Shown here: in pieces, positions 49,545 to 58,284 of the stretch
Numbering within the stretch: the first letter of the stretch is position 1
Layout: each line of letters starts with the position of its first letter
Source: Rhizobium sp. BK399
Lineage (GTDB): Bacteria > Pseudomonadota > Alphaproteobacteria > Rhizobiales > Rhizobiaceae
DNA length: 64,000 nt
NCBI RefSeq assembly: GCF_014194695.1
Contig: NZ_JACIAH010000001.1
Coordinates: 1,178,001-1,242,000, forward strand
Direction of reading: 5' to 3'
Made by a program: the position numbers and the translations under genes
The notes under the pieces: model-generated
Told to the model about the DNA's origin: nothing
The model's input: only the letters and a program-made list of their open reading frames with translations
Databases searched by the model: none

Positions 49545-50927
49545 ATGGCTGATTTCGATCTCGTTCTGCAAGGCACGGTCGTTTTGCCGGAGCGCATCCT
49601 GGAAGCCGGCTACGTTGCCGTCCGCGACGGCAAGATTACGGAAGTCGGCCTCGGCGTGCCGCCTGCTGCACGCGAGCGCCATCTCCTCGGCAAGGCCCTG
49701 ATCCTGCCGGGCGCCATCGACGCCCAGGTTCACTCGCTGTCGCAGAAGGACCAGGAGGATTTCATCTGGTCGACTCGCTCGGCTGCTGCCGGCGGTGTGA
49801 CGACGATCGTCGATATGCCCTATGATGAAGGCAACCTCGTCTGCTCGGCAGAAGCCGTGAAGAAGAAGATTGCCCATGCCGGCCCGCAGGCGCGGGTCGA
49901 TTTTGCGCTCTACGGCACCGTGGATCCTGAGGAAGGCGCCAAGCGGGTTGCCGAAATGGTCGATGCCGGCGTTGCCGCGTTCAAGTTTTCGACGTTCGGT
50001 ACGGATCCGAAACGCTTTCCGCGCATCCCCCTTGCCCTGCTGGACGAATGCTTTGCCGCAATTGCACCGACCGGGCTGACCGCCGGCGTTCACAACGAGG
50101 ACGACGAGGCCGTTCGCACCTACATGGATCGCGTGAAGGCAAGCGGCATCACGGATTGGCGCGCGCATGGACTGTCCCGGCCGCCGATCACCGAGCTGCT
50201 CGCCATGCACACGATCTTCGAAACCGGGGCCAATACGGGATGCCCGTCACATGTGGTGCATTGCTCGCTTGGACGCGGCTACGACATCGCACGCGCCTAC
50301 CGCCGCGATGGTTTCGAGGCGACGGTTGAATGCTGCATTCATTACCTGACCCTGGACGAGGAAAACGACGTCAAGCGGCTCGGCGGCAAGGCAAAGATCA
50401 ATCCGCCGATCAGACCACGCGCCGAGGTCGAGGCGCTGTGGCGCAAGGTTGCGGAAGGCAATGTCTGGCTGGTCTCGACGGACCACGTCAGCTGGTCCGA
50501 AAATCGCAAGACCAACCCTGACATGCTCGCAAACGCGTCCGGCGTGCCCGGGCTCGAAGTGATGATACCGCTCTTCATCAAGGGTGCCTTCGAGCGCGGC
50601 ATCCCGCTGACCTGGGCGGCGAAGCTGATGGCGGAAAACCCGGCGAGGCATTTTCGTCTCGACCACGTGAAGGGCGCGCTGACGCCAGGCAAGGACGCCG
50701 ATATCGTCGTGCTTGAGCCACGCGAAACGGTCTATGACGCCGCAGCCAGCGGCAACAACGTGGTCGGCTGGAGCCCGTACAACGGCATCCGCCTTCCCTG
50801 GACAGTCGCTGCGACCTATCTGCGCGGGGAGAAGATCAGCGACGGCGCGACCGTATTGGCTGAACCTCGGACCGGCCGATTTGTGCGTCCGCTGCCGAGG
50901 CAAGTAATCGCCGGAGCCGCAGAATGA
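49545..50927 (+). CDS. dihydropyrimidinase/hydantoinase-type amidohydrolase, probable hydantoin-5-propionate hydrolase
   Basis: 460-residue cytosolic metal-dependent cyclic amidohydrolase. Metal ligands in order: QVH at residues 61-63 (the usual first His of His-x-His is Gln), the carboxylated Lys147 in AAFKFSTFG, His183 in GVHNEDDE, His239 in HVVHCSLG and Asp313 in STDHVSW. The Gln variant also occurs in some dihydroorotases by my recollection. In the proposed route it opens hydantoin-5-propionate to N-carbamoyl-glutamate. It starts 31 nt after the lyase gene and overlaps the next gene in ATGA. Confidence 0.75.
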   Translation: MADFDLVLQGTVVLPERILEAGYVAVRDGKITEVGLGVPPAARERHLLGKALILPGAIDAQVHSLSQKDQEDFIWSTRSAAAGGVTTIVDMPYDEGNLVCSAEAVKKKIAHAGPQARVDFALYGTVDPEEGAKRVAEMVDAGVAAFKFSTFGTDPKRFPRIPLALLDECFAAIAPTGLTAGVHNEDDEAVRTYMDRVKASGITDWRAHGLSRPPITELLAMHTIFETGANTGCPSHVVHCSLGRGYDIARAYRRDGFEATVECCIHYLTLDEENDVKRLGGKAKINPPIRPRAEVEALWRKVAEGNVWLVSTDHVSWSENRKTNPDMLANASGVPGLEVMIPLFIKGAFERGIPLTWAAKLMAENPARHFRLDHVKGALTPGKDADIVVLEPRETVYDAAASGNNVVGWSPYNGIRLPWTVAATYLRGEKISDGATVLAEPRTGRFVRPLPRQVIAGAAE

Positions 50928-52186
50928 CCAGAAACCTGCCGGTCAATACGGGTCGTATCGCGGAAGATATCGACGCCTTGGCCGGGATCACCGAGCCCGG
51001 CCATCCCTGGACCCGTCGCGCCTTCTCGCCACTCTTTCTCGAGGGCCGCACCTATATCGAAGCGCGCATGCGGGCGGCTGGCCTTGAGACAAGGATCGAT
51101 GCCGCCGGCAATCTGATCGGCAAGCGGCGGGGCGCCATTGACGGGCGCGGCACGATGATGCTCGGTTCGCACTCGGATACCGTACCTGATGGTGGCCGTT
51201 TTGACGGTATTGCCGGCGTGGTGGCCGCACTTGAGGTCGCTCGTGCGCTCAGCGACAAGGGCCTCGAGCTCGATCACGACCTGGAGATCGTCGATTTCCT
51301 TGCGGAGGAGGTCAGCATCTTCGGCGTTTCCTGTATCGGAAGCCGAGGCATGACCGGGCAACTGCCGGAAGCCTGGCTTTCGCGCGTGACTGAAGGACGT
51401 GATCTCGCCGAGGCGATTGCCGAGGTTGGCGGCCGCCCGGGCGTGCTCTCGCAGCAGAACCGGCCTGACATTGCCGGTTTTCTCGAACTGCATATCGAGC
51501 AGGGCCCAGTCCTCGAGAACGAGAAGAAGGATATCGGCATCGTCACTGCGATCGCCGGGATCACCCGGATTGAGATTGTCGTCGAGGGGCGCGCCGACCA
51601 TGCCGGCACGACGCCCATGGATAGCCGCTCGGATGCGCTGGTCGCCGCCGCACAACTGGTTCTCGATATCCGCAATGCCGCAGCCGCCCGTGCGAAGACA
51701 CCGGGGCATTTCGCGGCGACGGTCGGCGAGTTCCGGATCGAGCCGAACGCGGCCAACGTCGTTCCCTCGAAGGTCGTCCTGCTGATCGATGGACGCGCCG
51801 AGGTCCGCAACGACATGGAAGCCTTCTGCGAGTGGCTGGATGAACATGTCATAAAGTTAGCCATCGCTTACGGAGTATCGATCAAGAGTCCCATGCGGGT
51901 TTCGGATAACCGTCCGACGCCAAGCGATGCCGGACTGTTGAAGACACTTGAAAAGGCGTGCGGAACCGTAGGCGCCAGCCACCGCCGAATGGCATCGGGC
52001 GCCGGCCACGACATGGCCTGGATTGCCAAGGTCGCGCCCGCCGCGATGATCTTCGTGCCCTGCAGGGAGGGGCGCAGCCACTCCGCTGACGAATGGGCTG
52101 ACAACGACGACATTGCGCTTGGGGCGGCCGTGCTTTTCGAAGCCGTCTTGGACATGGACAAGAGCTTGAAGCAGGAGAATGCCTGA
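50924..52186 (+). CDS. M20-family N-carbamoyl-amino-acid amidohydrolase, probable N-carbamoyl-L-glutamate hydrolase
   Basis: 420 residues of the hydantoinase/carbamoylase (HyuC, allantoate amidohydrolase) type. Metal ligands are His83 (GSHSDTV), Asp94 (GRFDG), the Glu pair at 128-129 (AEEVSIFG), His190 (LELHIEQGPVLE) and His386 (RSHSADEWA); the lid motif RADHAGTTPM is present. Expected products are the free amino acid (here glutamate), CO2 and ammonia. Coupled by overlaps to both neighbours (ATGA upstream, TGATG downstream). Confidence 0.8.
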   Translation: MTRNLPVNTGRIAEDIDALAGITEPGHPWTRRAFSPLFLEGRTYIEARMRAAGLETRIDAAGNLIGKRRGAIDGRGTMMLGSHSDTVPDGGRFDGIAGVVAALEVARALSDKGLELDHDLEIVDFLAEEVSIFGVSCIGSRGMTGQLPEAWLSRVTEGRDLAEAIAEVGGRPGVLSQQNRPDIAGFLELHIEQGPVLENEKKDIGIVTAIAGITRIEIVVEGRADHAGTTPMDSRSDALVAAAQLVLDIRNAAAARAKTPGHFAATVGEFRIEPNAANVVPSKVVLLIDGRAEVRNDMEAFCEWLDEHVIKLAIAYGVSIKSPMRVSDNRPTPSDAGLLKTLEKACGTVGASHRRMASGAGHDMAWIAKVAPAAMIFVPCREGRSHSADEWADNDDIALGAAVLFEAVLDMDKSLKQENA

Positions 52187-53283
52187 TGGGACGCATACTG
52201 GTTGAAAAGGACGTCGAAGCAGCTGTCAAGGGCGGGTCGGTCTATGCTGCCGGTGGCGGCGGCTGGGCGGATCACGGCCGCATGCTCGGCTATGCAGCGG
52301 TCAACGTCGGCAAGCCGGAACTTGTGTCGATCGACGAGTTGAAAGATGACGACTGGATCGCGACGGCCGCCGCGATCGGCGCACCCGCCTCCACGACAGC
52401 CTGGGAAATGCAGGGCATCGACTATGTGAAGGCGGTCCAGCTGCTGCAGGACGAACTCGGCGAGAAACTGTCCGGCCTGATCATCGGCCAGAACGGCAAG
52501 TCGTCAACGCTGAACGGCTGGCTGCCCTCTGCCATTCTCGGAACCAAGGTCGTCGACGCCGTCGGCGATATCCGCGCGCATCCGACCGGAGACATGGGCT
52601 CGATCGGCATGGCGGGTTCGCCTGAACAGATGATCCAGACGGCGGTCGGCGGGAACCGCGCCGAGAACCGATACATCGAGCTTGTCGTGAAGGGCGCGAC
52701 AGCGAAGATCTCGCCGATTCTGCGGGCAGCTTCCGACCAGTCGGGCGGCTTCATCGCCAGCTGCCGCAACCCGCTGCGTGCCTCTTATGTGCGCACCCAC
52801 GCAGCACTTGGCGGCATATCGATGGCATTGGCACTGGGCGAGGCGATCATTGCGGCTGAGAAGAAAGGCGGTTCAGCCGTGATCGACGCCATCTGCAAAA
52901 CAACCGGCGGCCATATCCTGGCCGAAGGTATCATCACCAAGAAGGACGTCGTCTATACCAAGGAGGCCTTCGACATCGGCTCAATCGTCGTCGGCTCCGG
53001 CGACAAGGCGGTGACCATGCATGTAATGAATGAATACATGGCCGTCGACGACATCGAGGGCAAACGGATCGCCACCTTCCCCTCGGTCATCACAACCCTC
53101 TCGCCCGAGGGCGAACCGCTGAGCGTCGGCCAGTTGAAGGGCGGCATGCATGTCTTCATCCTGCATGTGCCGATGAACATCATTCCGCTGTCGGCCAGCG
53201 TTCTCGACCCGGCCGTCTACCCCCCGGTGGAGAAGGCGATGGGCATCGAGCTTGCCCGCTACGCGCTCGCGGCAAGAGCCTGA
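52186..53283 (+). CDS. DUF917-family protein, probable thiohydantoin desulfurase
   Basis: 365 residues. The glycine-rich start VYAAGGGGWADHGRM, LIIGQNGKSSTLN and the two-domain pattern with a C-terminal TMHVMNEYMAVDD region fit DUF917 as I know it. In the published five-step ergothioneine pathway, a new enzyme type removes sulfur from 3-(5-oxo-2-thioxoimidazolidin-4-yl)propionate. A non-hydantoinase protein in the middle of this cluster is the natural candidate. That this protein family is that enzyme is inference from recall and context. Its start overlaps the carbamoylase stop. Confidence 0.7.
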   Translation: MGRILVEKDVEAAVKGGSVYAAGGGGWADHGRMLGYAAVNVGKPELVSIDELKDDDWIATAAAIGAPASTTAWEMQGIDYVKAVQLLQDELGEKLSGLIIGQNGKSSTLNGWLPSAILGTKVVDAVGDIRAHPTGDMGSIGMAGSPEQMIQTAVGGNRAENRYIELVVKGATAKISPILRAASDQSGGFIASCRNPLRASYVRTHAALGGISMALALGEAIIAAEKKGGSAVIDAICKTTGGHILAEGIITKKDVVYTKEAFDIGSIVVGSGDKAVTMHVMNEYMAVDDIEGKRIATFPSVITTLSPEGEPLSVGQLKGGMHVFILHVPMNIIPLSASVLDPAVYPPVEKAMGIELARYALAARA

Positions 53284-53331
53284 GCCGCGCCGGATTCCGA
53301 CGCGGCAAGCGAAGATAGAGGAACAACCAAG

Positions 53332-54993
53332 ATGCCGAAGCCCAATCCACGTCATCCGAAATTTCCGATTCCGGGCGGGCCGGACCTGCGCGCCAAGGGT
53401 TGGCGGCAGGAGGCCCTGCTGCGGCTTCTGGAAAACGTTCTCTCCGTCGGCGAGGATCCGGACAATCTCGTGGTCTACGCCGCGCTCGGCAAAGCCGCGC
53501 GCAACTGGGCGGCGCACAAGGGCATCGTCAAGGCGCTGACCGAAATGGACGAAGACCAGACGCTGCTCATCCAGTCCGGCAAGCCGATCGGCCTTGTGAA
53601 GACGCACGCTAAGGCGCCGCTTGTCATCATGGCGAACTGCAACATCGTCGGGCAATGGGCGAAGGCCGAGGTCTTCTACGAGCTGCAGCGCAAGGGACTG
53701 ATCTGCTGGGGCGGGCTGACGGCCGGCGCCTGGCAGTATATTGGCAGCCAGGGCGTCATCCAGGGGACCTATGAAATATTCATGCGCATTGCCGAACGCC
53801 GGTTCGGCGGCGATCTCTTCGGACGCTTCGTGCTGACGGCGGGGCTCGGTGGCATGGGCGGCGCGCAGCCGCTGGCTGGCCGCATGGCGGGTGCAGCCAT
53901 CCTCTGCGTCGACATCGATCCGGAGCGCGCGAAGAAGCGGCAGGAGATCGGCTACCTGCAGGAAATTGCGCCGGATGTCGGTACGGCGCTTGCGATGATC
54001 GACGCCGCCGTGAAGGAAAAGCGGGCGCTATCCGTCGGTCTCGTGGGCAACGCCGCGGAAATCTATCCCGAAATCGCACGGCGCGGCATCGTGCCCGATA
54101 TCGTCACCGACCAGACCTCCGCGCACGATCTTGTCTACGGTTACGTGCCGAAGGGGATGAGCCTCGCGCAGGTGCGCGAGCTGCGCGACGACGGCCAGGG
54201 ACAGCTGATGGCGGCAAGCCGCGCCTCGATCGTGCAGCATGTGACGGCGATGCTGGACTTCCAGAAAAAAGGTGCTGAGGTCTTCGACAACGGCAACCTC
54301 ATTCGCACACAGGCGAAGGAAGGCGGCGTCGCCAACGCCTTCGATATTCCGATCTTCACCGAAGCCTATCTGCGGCCGCTCTTTGCCCGGGCAATCGGCC
54401 CCTTCCGCTGGATGGCATTGTCGGGCGAAGAAAGCGACATCGCCCGGATCGATGATCTGCTGCTGGAACTGTTCCCAGACAACAAGATCATCACCAACTG
54501 GATCCGGCTGGCGCGCGAGCATGTGCCTTTCGAGGGATTGCCGGCCCGCATTGCCTGGCTCGGCCACGGCGAGCGCACGATGCTCGCCCGCCGGGTCAAC
54601 GAACTCGTCGCAAGCGGTGAGCTGAAAGGGCCCGTCGCCTTCTCGCGGGATCATCTCGACGCCGGCGCGATGGCGCATCCGAACATCATGACCGAGCGGA
54701 TGAAGGACGGCTCCGACGCGATCGCCGATTGGCCGCTGATCGATGCGATGATGCTCTGCTCGTCGATGGCTGATCTCGTCGTCGTTCATTCCGGCGGCGG
54801 CGGCTATGCCGGCTACATGACGAGCTGCGGCGTGACCGTCGTGGCCGATGGTACCGATGCCGCCGACGAGCGGCTCGACCATGCGCTCACCAACGACACG
54901 GCACTTGGCGTCATGCGCTATGCCGATGCCGGCTATGACGAGGCTCTCGACGAAGTGGCCAAGAAGGACGTACCCTACATCAGGCTCGGATAG
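53332..54993 (+). CDS. HutU-family hydratase, probable thiourocanate hydratase
   Basis: 553 residues, NAD-dependent urocanase fold. The NAD-binding loop is TAGLGGMGGAQPLAG (169-183), followed by QTSAHDLVYGYVP and RDHLDAGAMAHPN. It differs from true urocanases at key places: the active-site Cys in LPARICW is Ala408 (LPARIAWLGHG), and the usual GRDHLDSGSVASP-type stretch reads SRDHLDAGAMAHP. Such changes agree with a thiourocanate-specific enzyme rather than HutU. No hutI or hutG gene is near. It lies 48 nt after the DUF917 gene with GAGG upstream. Confidence 0.8.
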   Translation: MPKPNPRHPKFPIPGGPDLRAKGWRQEALLRLLENVLSVGEDPDNLVVYAALGKAARNWAAHKGIVKALTEMDEDQTLLIQSGKPIGLVKTHAKAPLVIMANCNIVGQWAKAEVFYELQRKGLICWGGLTAGAWQYIGSQGVIQGTYEIFMRIAERRFGGDLFGRFVLTAGLGGMGGAQPLAGRMAGAAILCVDIDPERAKKRQEIGYLQEIAPDVGTALAMIDAAVKEKRALSVGLVGNAAEIYPEIARRGIVPDIVTDQTSAHDLVYGYVPKGMSLAQVRELRDDGQGQLMAASRASIVQHVTAMLDFQKKGAEVFDNGNLIRTQAKEGGVANAFDIPIFTEAYLRPLFARAIGPFRWMALSGEESDIARIDDLLLELFPDNKIITNWIRLAREHVPFEGLPARIAWLGHGERTMLARRVNELVASGELKGPVAFSRDHLDAGAMAHPNIMTERMKDGSDAIADWPLIDAMMLCSSMADLVVVHSGGGGYAGYMTSCGVTVVADGTDAADERLDHALTNDTALGVMRYADAGYDEALDEVAKKDVPYIRLG

Positions 54994-55131
54994 CGCCGCG
55001 GCGGCTGTCTGGAGGCATTTTGTGTCGGATTACGCTATGGCGTGGCGCAACCGATCGATCGCTGGTCTGGCGTCTCTGATAGAGATCGGATGTCGACTCG
55101 ACAGCTGCCATTCCAACGAACGGACCTCACC

Positions 55132-56007
55132 ATGCAGCCCCGCACCTACGGTATGCTCCTCGTCAGCATTGCTACGATCATGTGGAGCACCGCGGGGCTC
55201 TTCGTCCGGGCGCTCGACCTCGATGTCTGGACGGTGCTCGGCTGGCGCTCACTGTTTGGTGGACTGGCGCTGACGATCATCATTTTGGCAAAGAAGCGGA
55301 TTAGTGCCGCGCCTGGCAAGGTACCGCTCTATTTCTATCCGCTGTTTGGTCTGATGGCCGCGATTTCGATGTACGGCTATATTGGCGCGCTCAAGCTGAC
55401 GACCGTCGCCAACGTGCTGGCGATCTATGCGACCGTTCCCTTCGTCGCCGCAGCCATCGCCTATCTCTGGCTGAAGGAGAAGATCAGCCGGCGCGTGCTT
55501 ATCGCCAGTATGATCGCCTTCGTTGGCGTCCTGATTGTTGCAGGTTTCGGGGCGAGGCCCCAGGACATCGCGGGCAATGCCCTGGCGTTCCTGATGACGC
55601 TAACCTTCAGCATTCTGCTCGTGGCAGCGCGACGCTATCCGGCGCTGCGGCTGGCGCCAGTCAACGCGCTGGGGTCGGGCCTCTGTGTGCTGCTTTGTCT
55701 GCCGCTGATGTCCCACACGCTACCGAGCTGGCAGGAAATCCTCGTGCTCGTGGTGTTTGGGTCGACGACATCGGGGATCGCCTATCTGCTGTTCATGACC
55801 GGCGGCCGCTATATTCCGTCGAGCGAGGCTGGACTGATCGGCTTGCTTGACGTCGTACTCGGTCCGCTCTGGGTCTGGCTCGCCTTCTCGGAGACGCCCA
55901 CCCTTTCCACAATCATCGGCGGTGTGATCATCCTGATCTCCGTCTTCTGGTATCTGTGGAGCGGCATGAGAGGGGCTCAACCGCGGCGCACAGCAAAGAC
56001 TGTTTAG
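55132..56007 (+). CDS. EamA/DMT-family permease downstream of the lyase cluster
   Basis: About 291 residues with ten membrane helices in two EamA repeats (ATIMWSTAGLFVRALDLDVWTVLGWRS at the start; SSEAGLIGLLDVVLGPLWVWLAFSETPTLST near the end). Same strand as the cluster, 138 nt after the hydratase gene, so cotranscription is possible. It might move ergothioneine or a product, but DMT members are mostly exporters, so this is only a guess. Alternative ATG at 55090; no strong ribosome site at either. Confidence 0.8.
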   Translation: MQPRTYGMLLVSIATIMWSTAGLFVRALDLDVWTVLGWRSLFGGLALTIIILAKKRISAAPGKVPLYFYPLFGLMAAISMYGYIGALKLTTVANVLAIYATVPFVAAAIAYLWLKEKISRRVLIASMIAFVGVLIVAGFGARPQDIAGNALAFLMTLTFSILLVAARRYPALRLAPVNALGSGLCVLLCLPLMSHTLPSWQEILVLVVFGSTTSGIAYLLFMTGGRYIPSSEAGLIGLLDVVLGPLWVWLAFSETPTLSTIIGGVIILISVFWYLWSGMRGAQPRRTAKTV

Positions 56008-56034
56008 TCCGCTTACTATCTTTGGTTATGACGC

Positions 56035-57315
56035 CTATCGTTTGGCCAGCCTCGCGGCGGCGAGCGCCGCGACCATACCGAGCACCAGCAGCGCCAGCGT
56101 GAAGGAAACGACGGCATCCCAGCCATCGGCACCCCAGAAATAGCCACCGACCGAACCGGCAACGCTGGAACCGATGTAATATGACAGCAGATAGAGCGCG
56201 GAAGCGTGCCCCTTGGTGCCGCGGGCAAGGCGACCGACGAGCGCGCTTGCCACCGAATGGGCGACGAAGAAGCCCGATGTCAGCAGCACGATGCCAAGGA
56301 CAATCAGCGGCAAGGAGGACGAGAGCGTCGCGGTCACACCCAATGCCGCGACCGCAATGCCGGCCGGCAGGACGATGAAGTGACCGATGCGATCACCGAG
56401 CATGCCGGCAACCCACGAGGCAGCAATGCCAAAGAGGTAAACCGTGAAGATCAGGCCAAGCTCGGTTTGATTGAGGTTGTATGGCGGCTGAACTAGGCGG
56501 AAGCCGATGTAGTTGTAAACCGTGACGAAGGTGCCCATGGCGAGAAAGCCGATGGCGAAGAGCAGCGGCAGGGCAGGATTGCTAAGATGTCCGGCCCAGG
56601 CCCTCACGTGAAATCGGGCGTCGAAACCCTTGCGCGGTGTAAAATTGCGCGATGCGGGGAGCAGCAGGAAGAAGCCGATTGCTGCGGCAAGGCCGAGCAC
56701 GCCGAGCGCGCCCAATGCGACGCGCCAGGAGAAAAATTCAGCCAGCGTGCCCGTGACGACACGGCCTGCCATACCGCCGAAGGCATTCCCAGCGATATAG
56801 AGGCCCATCGAAGCGCCAAGTCCCCGCGGATCGATTTCCTCGGAGAGATAGGCCATCGCGACAGCCGGTACGCCTCCGAGCAACAGCCCTTCAAGCGCGC
56901 GGATAACAAGCAGCGCGTGCCAGCTTGGGACGAGGGCGCAGGCGATCGTGCAAAGCGCGGCCCCGAGCAGCGAAGCGAACATCAGGCTGCGGCGGCCAAA
57001 GCTTTCGGAGACGGCCGCGGCACAGAAGATGGCGAAGGCGAGAAAGCCGGTCGACAAAGACAATGATAGCGAGCTCGCCGCCGGGCTTACTCCGAAGTCC
57101 GCGGCAAAGATCGGCATCAGCGGCTGCACGCAATAGAGCAGCGAAAAGGTAGCAAAGCCGGAAAGGAAGAGCGCGAGGCTGGCGCGCCGATAGGACGAGG
57201 TGCCGCGCAGCAGGAACTGCCTGTCCTGCGGCCCCGCCGTCGTTCGCACGACGTGGAGATTTGGACGCGAGTGGATTTCGGAGGCGTCTAAGGGCTTATC
57301 TGCGGCGCGTTGCAT
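56035..57315 (-). CDS. MFS transporter (YnfM-like)
   Basis: 426 residues with 12 membrane helices. The start has a cytosolic arm of about 40 residues, then LALFLSGFATFSLLYCVQPLMPIFAADFGVSPAASSLSLS, typical of the YnfM/drug-efflux branch. AVSESFGRRSLMFAS is the loop 2-3 motif. Divergent from a LysR gene 96 nt away, the usual layout for a regulated exporter. Substrate unknown. Confidence 0.85.
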   Translation of the reverse strand: MQRAADKPLDASEIHSRPNLHVVRTTAGPQDRQFLLRGTSSYRRASLALFLSGFATFSLLYCVQPLMPIFAADFGVSPAASSLSLSLSTGFLAFAIFCAAAVSESFGRRSLMFASLLGAALCTIACALVPSWHALLVIRALEGLLLGGVPAVAMAYLSEEIDPRGLGASMGLYIAGNAFGGMAGRVVTGTLAEFFSWRVALGALGVLGLAAAIGFFLLLPASRNFTPRKGFDARFHVRAWAGHLSNPALPLLFAIGFLAMGTFVTVYNYIGFRLVQPPYNLNQTELGLIFTVYLFGIAASWVAGMLGDRIGHFIVLPAGIAVAALGVTATLSSSLPLIVLGIVLLTSGFFVAHSVASALVGRLARGTKGHASALYLLSYYIGSSVAGSVGGYFWGADGWDAVVSFTLALLVLGMVAALAAARLAKR

Positions 57316-57411
57316 CGGGGCACCAACCTTTCACGCCTTTTGACCTAGCCAGCAGCGCGCTATTTGTCCAATATATGAAAGTGCCATTGTTGATAGCTTT
57401 TGGAGATACCA

Positions 57412-58284
57412 ATGGAGTTGCGCCATATCCGCTATTTCCTGGCAGTGGCCGAAGAGGGGAATTTCACCCGCGCCGCCGCGAAGCTCGGCATCGGCCAGCC
57501 GCCGCTCAGCCAGCAGATCCGCGACCTTGAACATGAGGTCGGCGCCGCGCTGTTTCATCGCGTCCCGCATGGCGCGGAACTGACGGAGGCGGGCAGCGCA
57601 TTCCTGCCGGAAGGCCGGGCTGCCATTGCTGCGGCCGAAAAAGCGAAACTCGCCGCACAGCGCGCGACACGTGGCGAGACCGGGCGGCTGGCACTCGGCT
57701 TTACCGCATCCTCCGCCTTCAACACGGCGGTCAGCGGCACGATCCGCCGCTTTCGCAGCCAGTGGCCCGATGTCAGCCTTTCCTTGACCGAGATGAACAG
57801 CAATTGGTTGATGGAGAAATTGCTGCGGCAGGAAATCGACGTCGCCTTCATCAGACCCGGTCTGGAAGATCCGAAAGACGTCACGCTGAAGCGACTGGCG
57901 GACGAGCCGATGCTGATTGCTTTGCCGGCGCACCACCCGCTTGCAAAATACGGGAAGGTGCCACTCTCGGCGCTTGCTGGCGAACCTTTCATTCTGTTTC
58001 CACGCACGGTTGGTCTCAGTCTCTATGACGATATCGTGCGCGGATGCCGCGATGCCGGTTTCGAGCTCGTCGTGACACAGGAGGCGCCACAGATTCCGTC
58101 GGTCGTCAATCTTGTGGCCGCCGATCTCGGCGTGTCGATCGTTCCGGCTTCGATTGCCCATCTGGCTCTCGATGGCGTCGCCTACCGACCGATCGAGGGG
58201 CCACCGCTGGTGGCGCGTCTCGGACTTGCTATGTTGAAGGCACAGCGGTCGCGCGTCGCCGCAAACATGATGAGCCTCATCTGA
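57412..58284 (+). CDS. LysR-family regulator, CatM/BenM-type
   Basis: 290 residues. The N-terminal MELRHIRYFLAVAEEGNFTRAAAKLGIGQPPLSQQIRDLEHEVGAALFHR is typical of the CatR/BenM/AlsR branch. The effector domain has the pattern LMEKLLRQEIDVAFIRPG. Probably controls the divergent MFS gene. The ATG at 57412 has TGGAG upstream, preferred to the frame start at 57400. Its stop abuts the stop of the next LysR gene (TGATCA). Confidence 0.88.
   Translation: MELRHIRYFLAVAEEGNFTRAAAKLGIGQPPLSQQIRDLEHEVGAALFHRVPHGAELTEAGSAFLPEGRAAIAAAEKAKLAAQRATRGETGRLALGFTASSAFNTAVSGTIRRFRSQWPDVSLSLTEMNSNWLMEKLLRQEIDVAFIRPGLEDPKDVTLKRLADEPMLIALPAHHPLAKYGKVPLSALAGEPFILFPRTVGLSLYDDIVRGCRDAGFELVVTQEAPQIPSVVNLVAADLGVSIVPASIAHLALDGVAYRPIEGPPLVARLGLAMLKAQRSRVAANMMSLI

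Noticed and set aside
47930..54993. Ordinary histidine utilisation (hut) operon
   Set aside because: The lyase lacks Ala-Ser-Gly, the hydratase lacks the active-site Cys, and hutI, hutG/hutF and hutC are absent. Hydantoinase, carbamoylase and DUF917 genes take their place.
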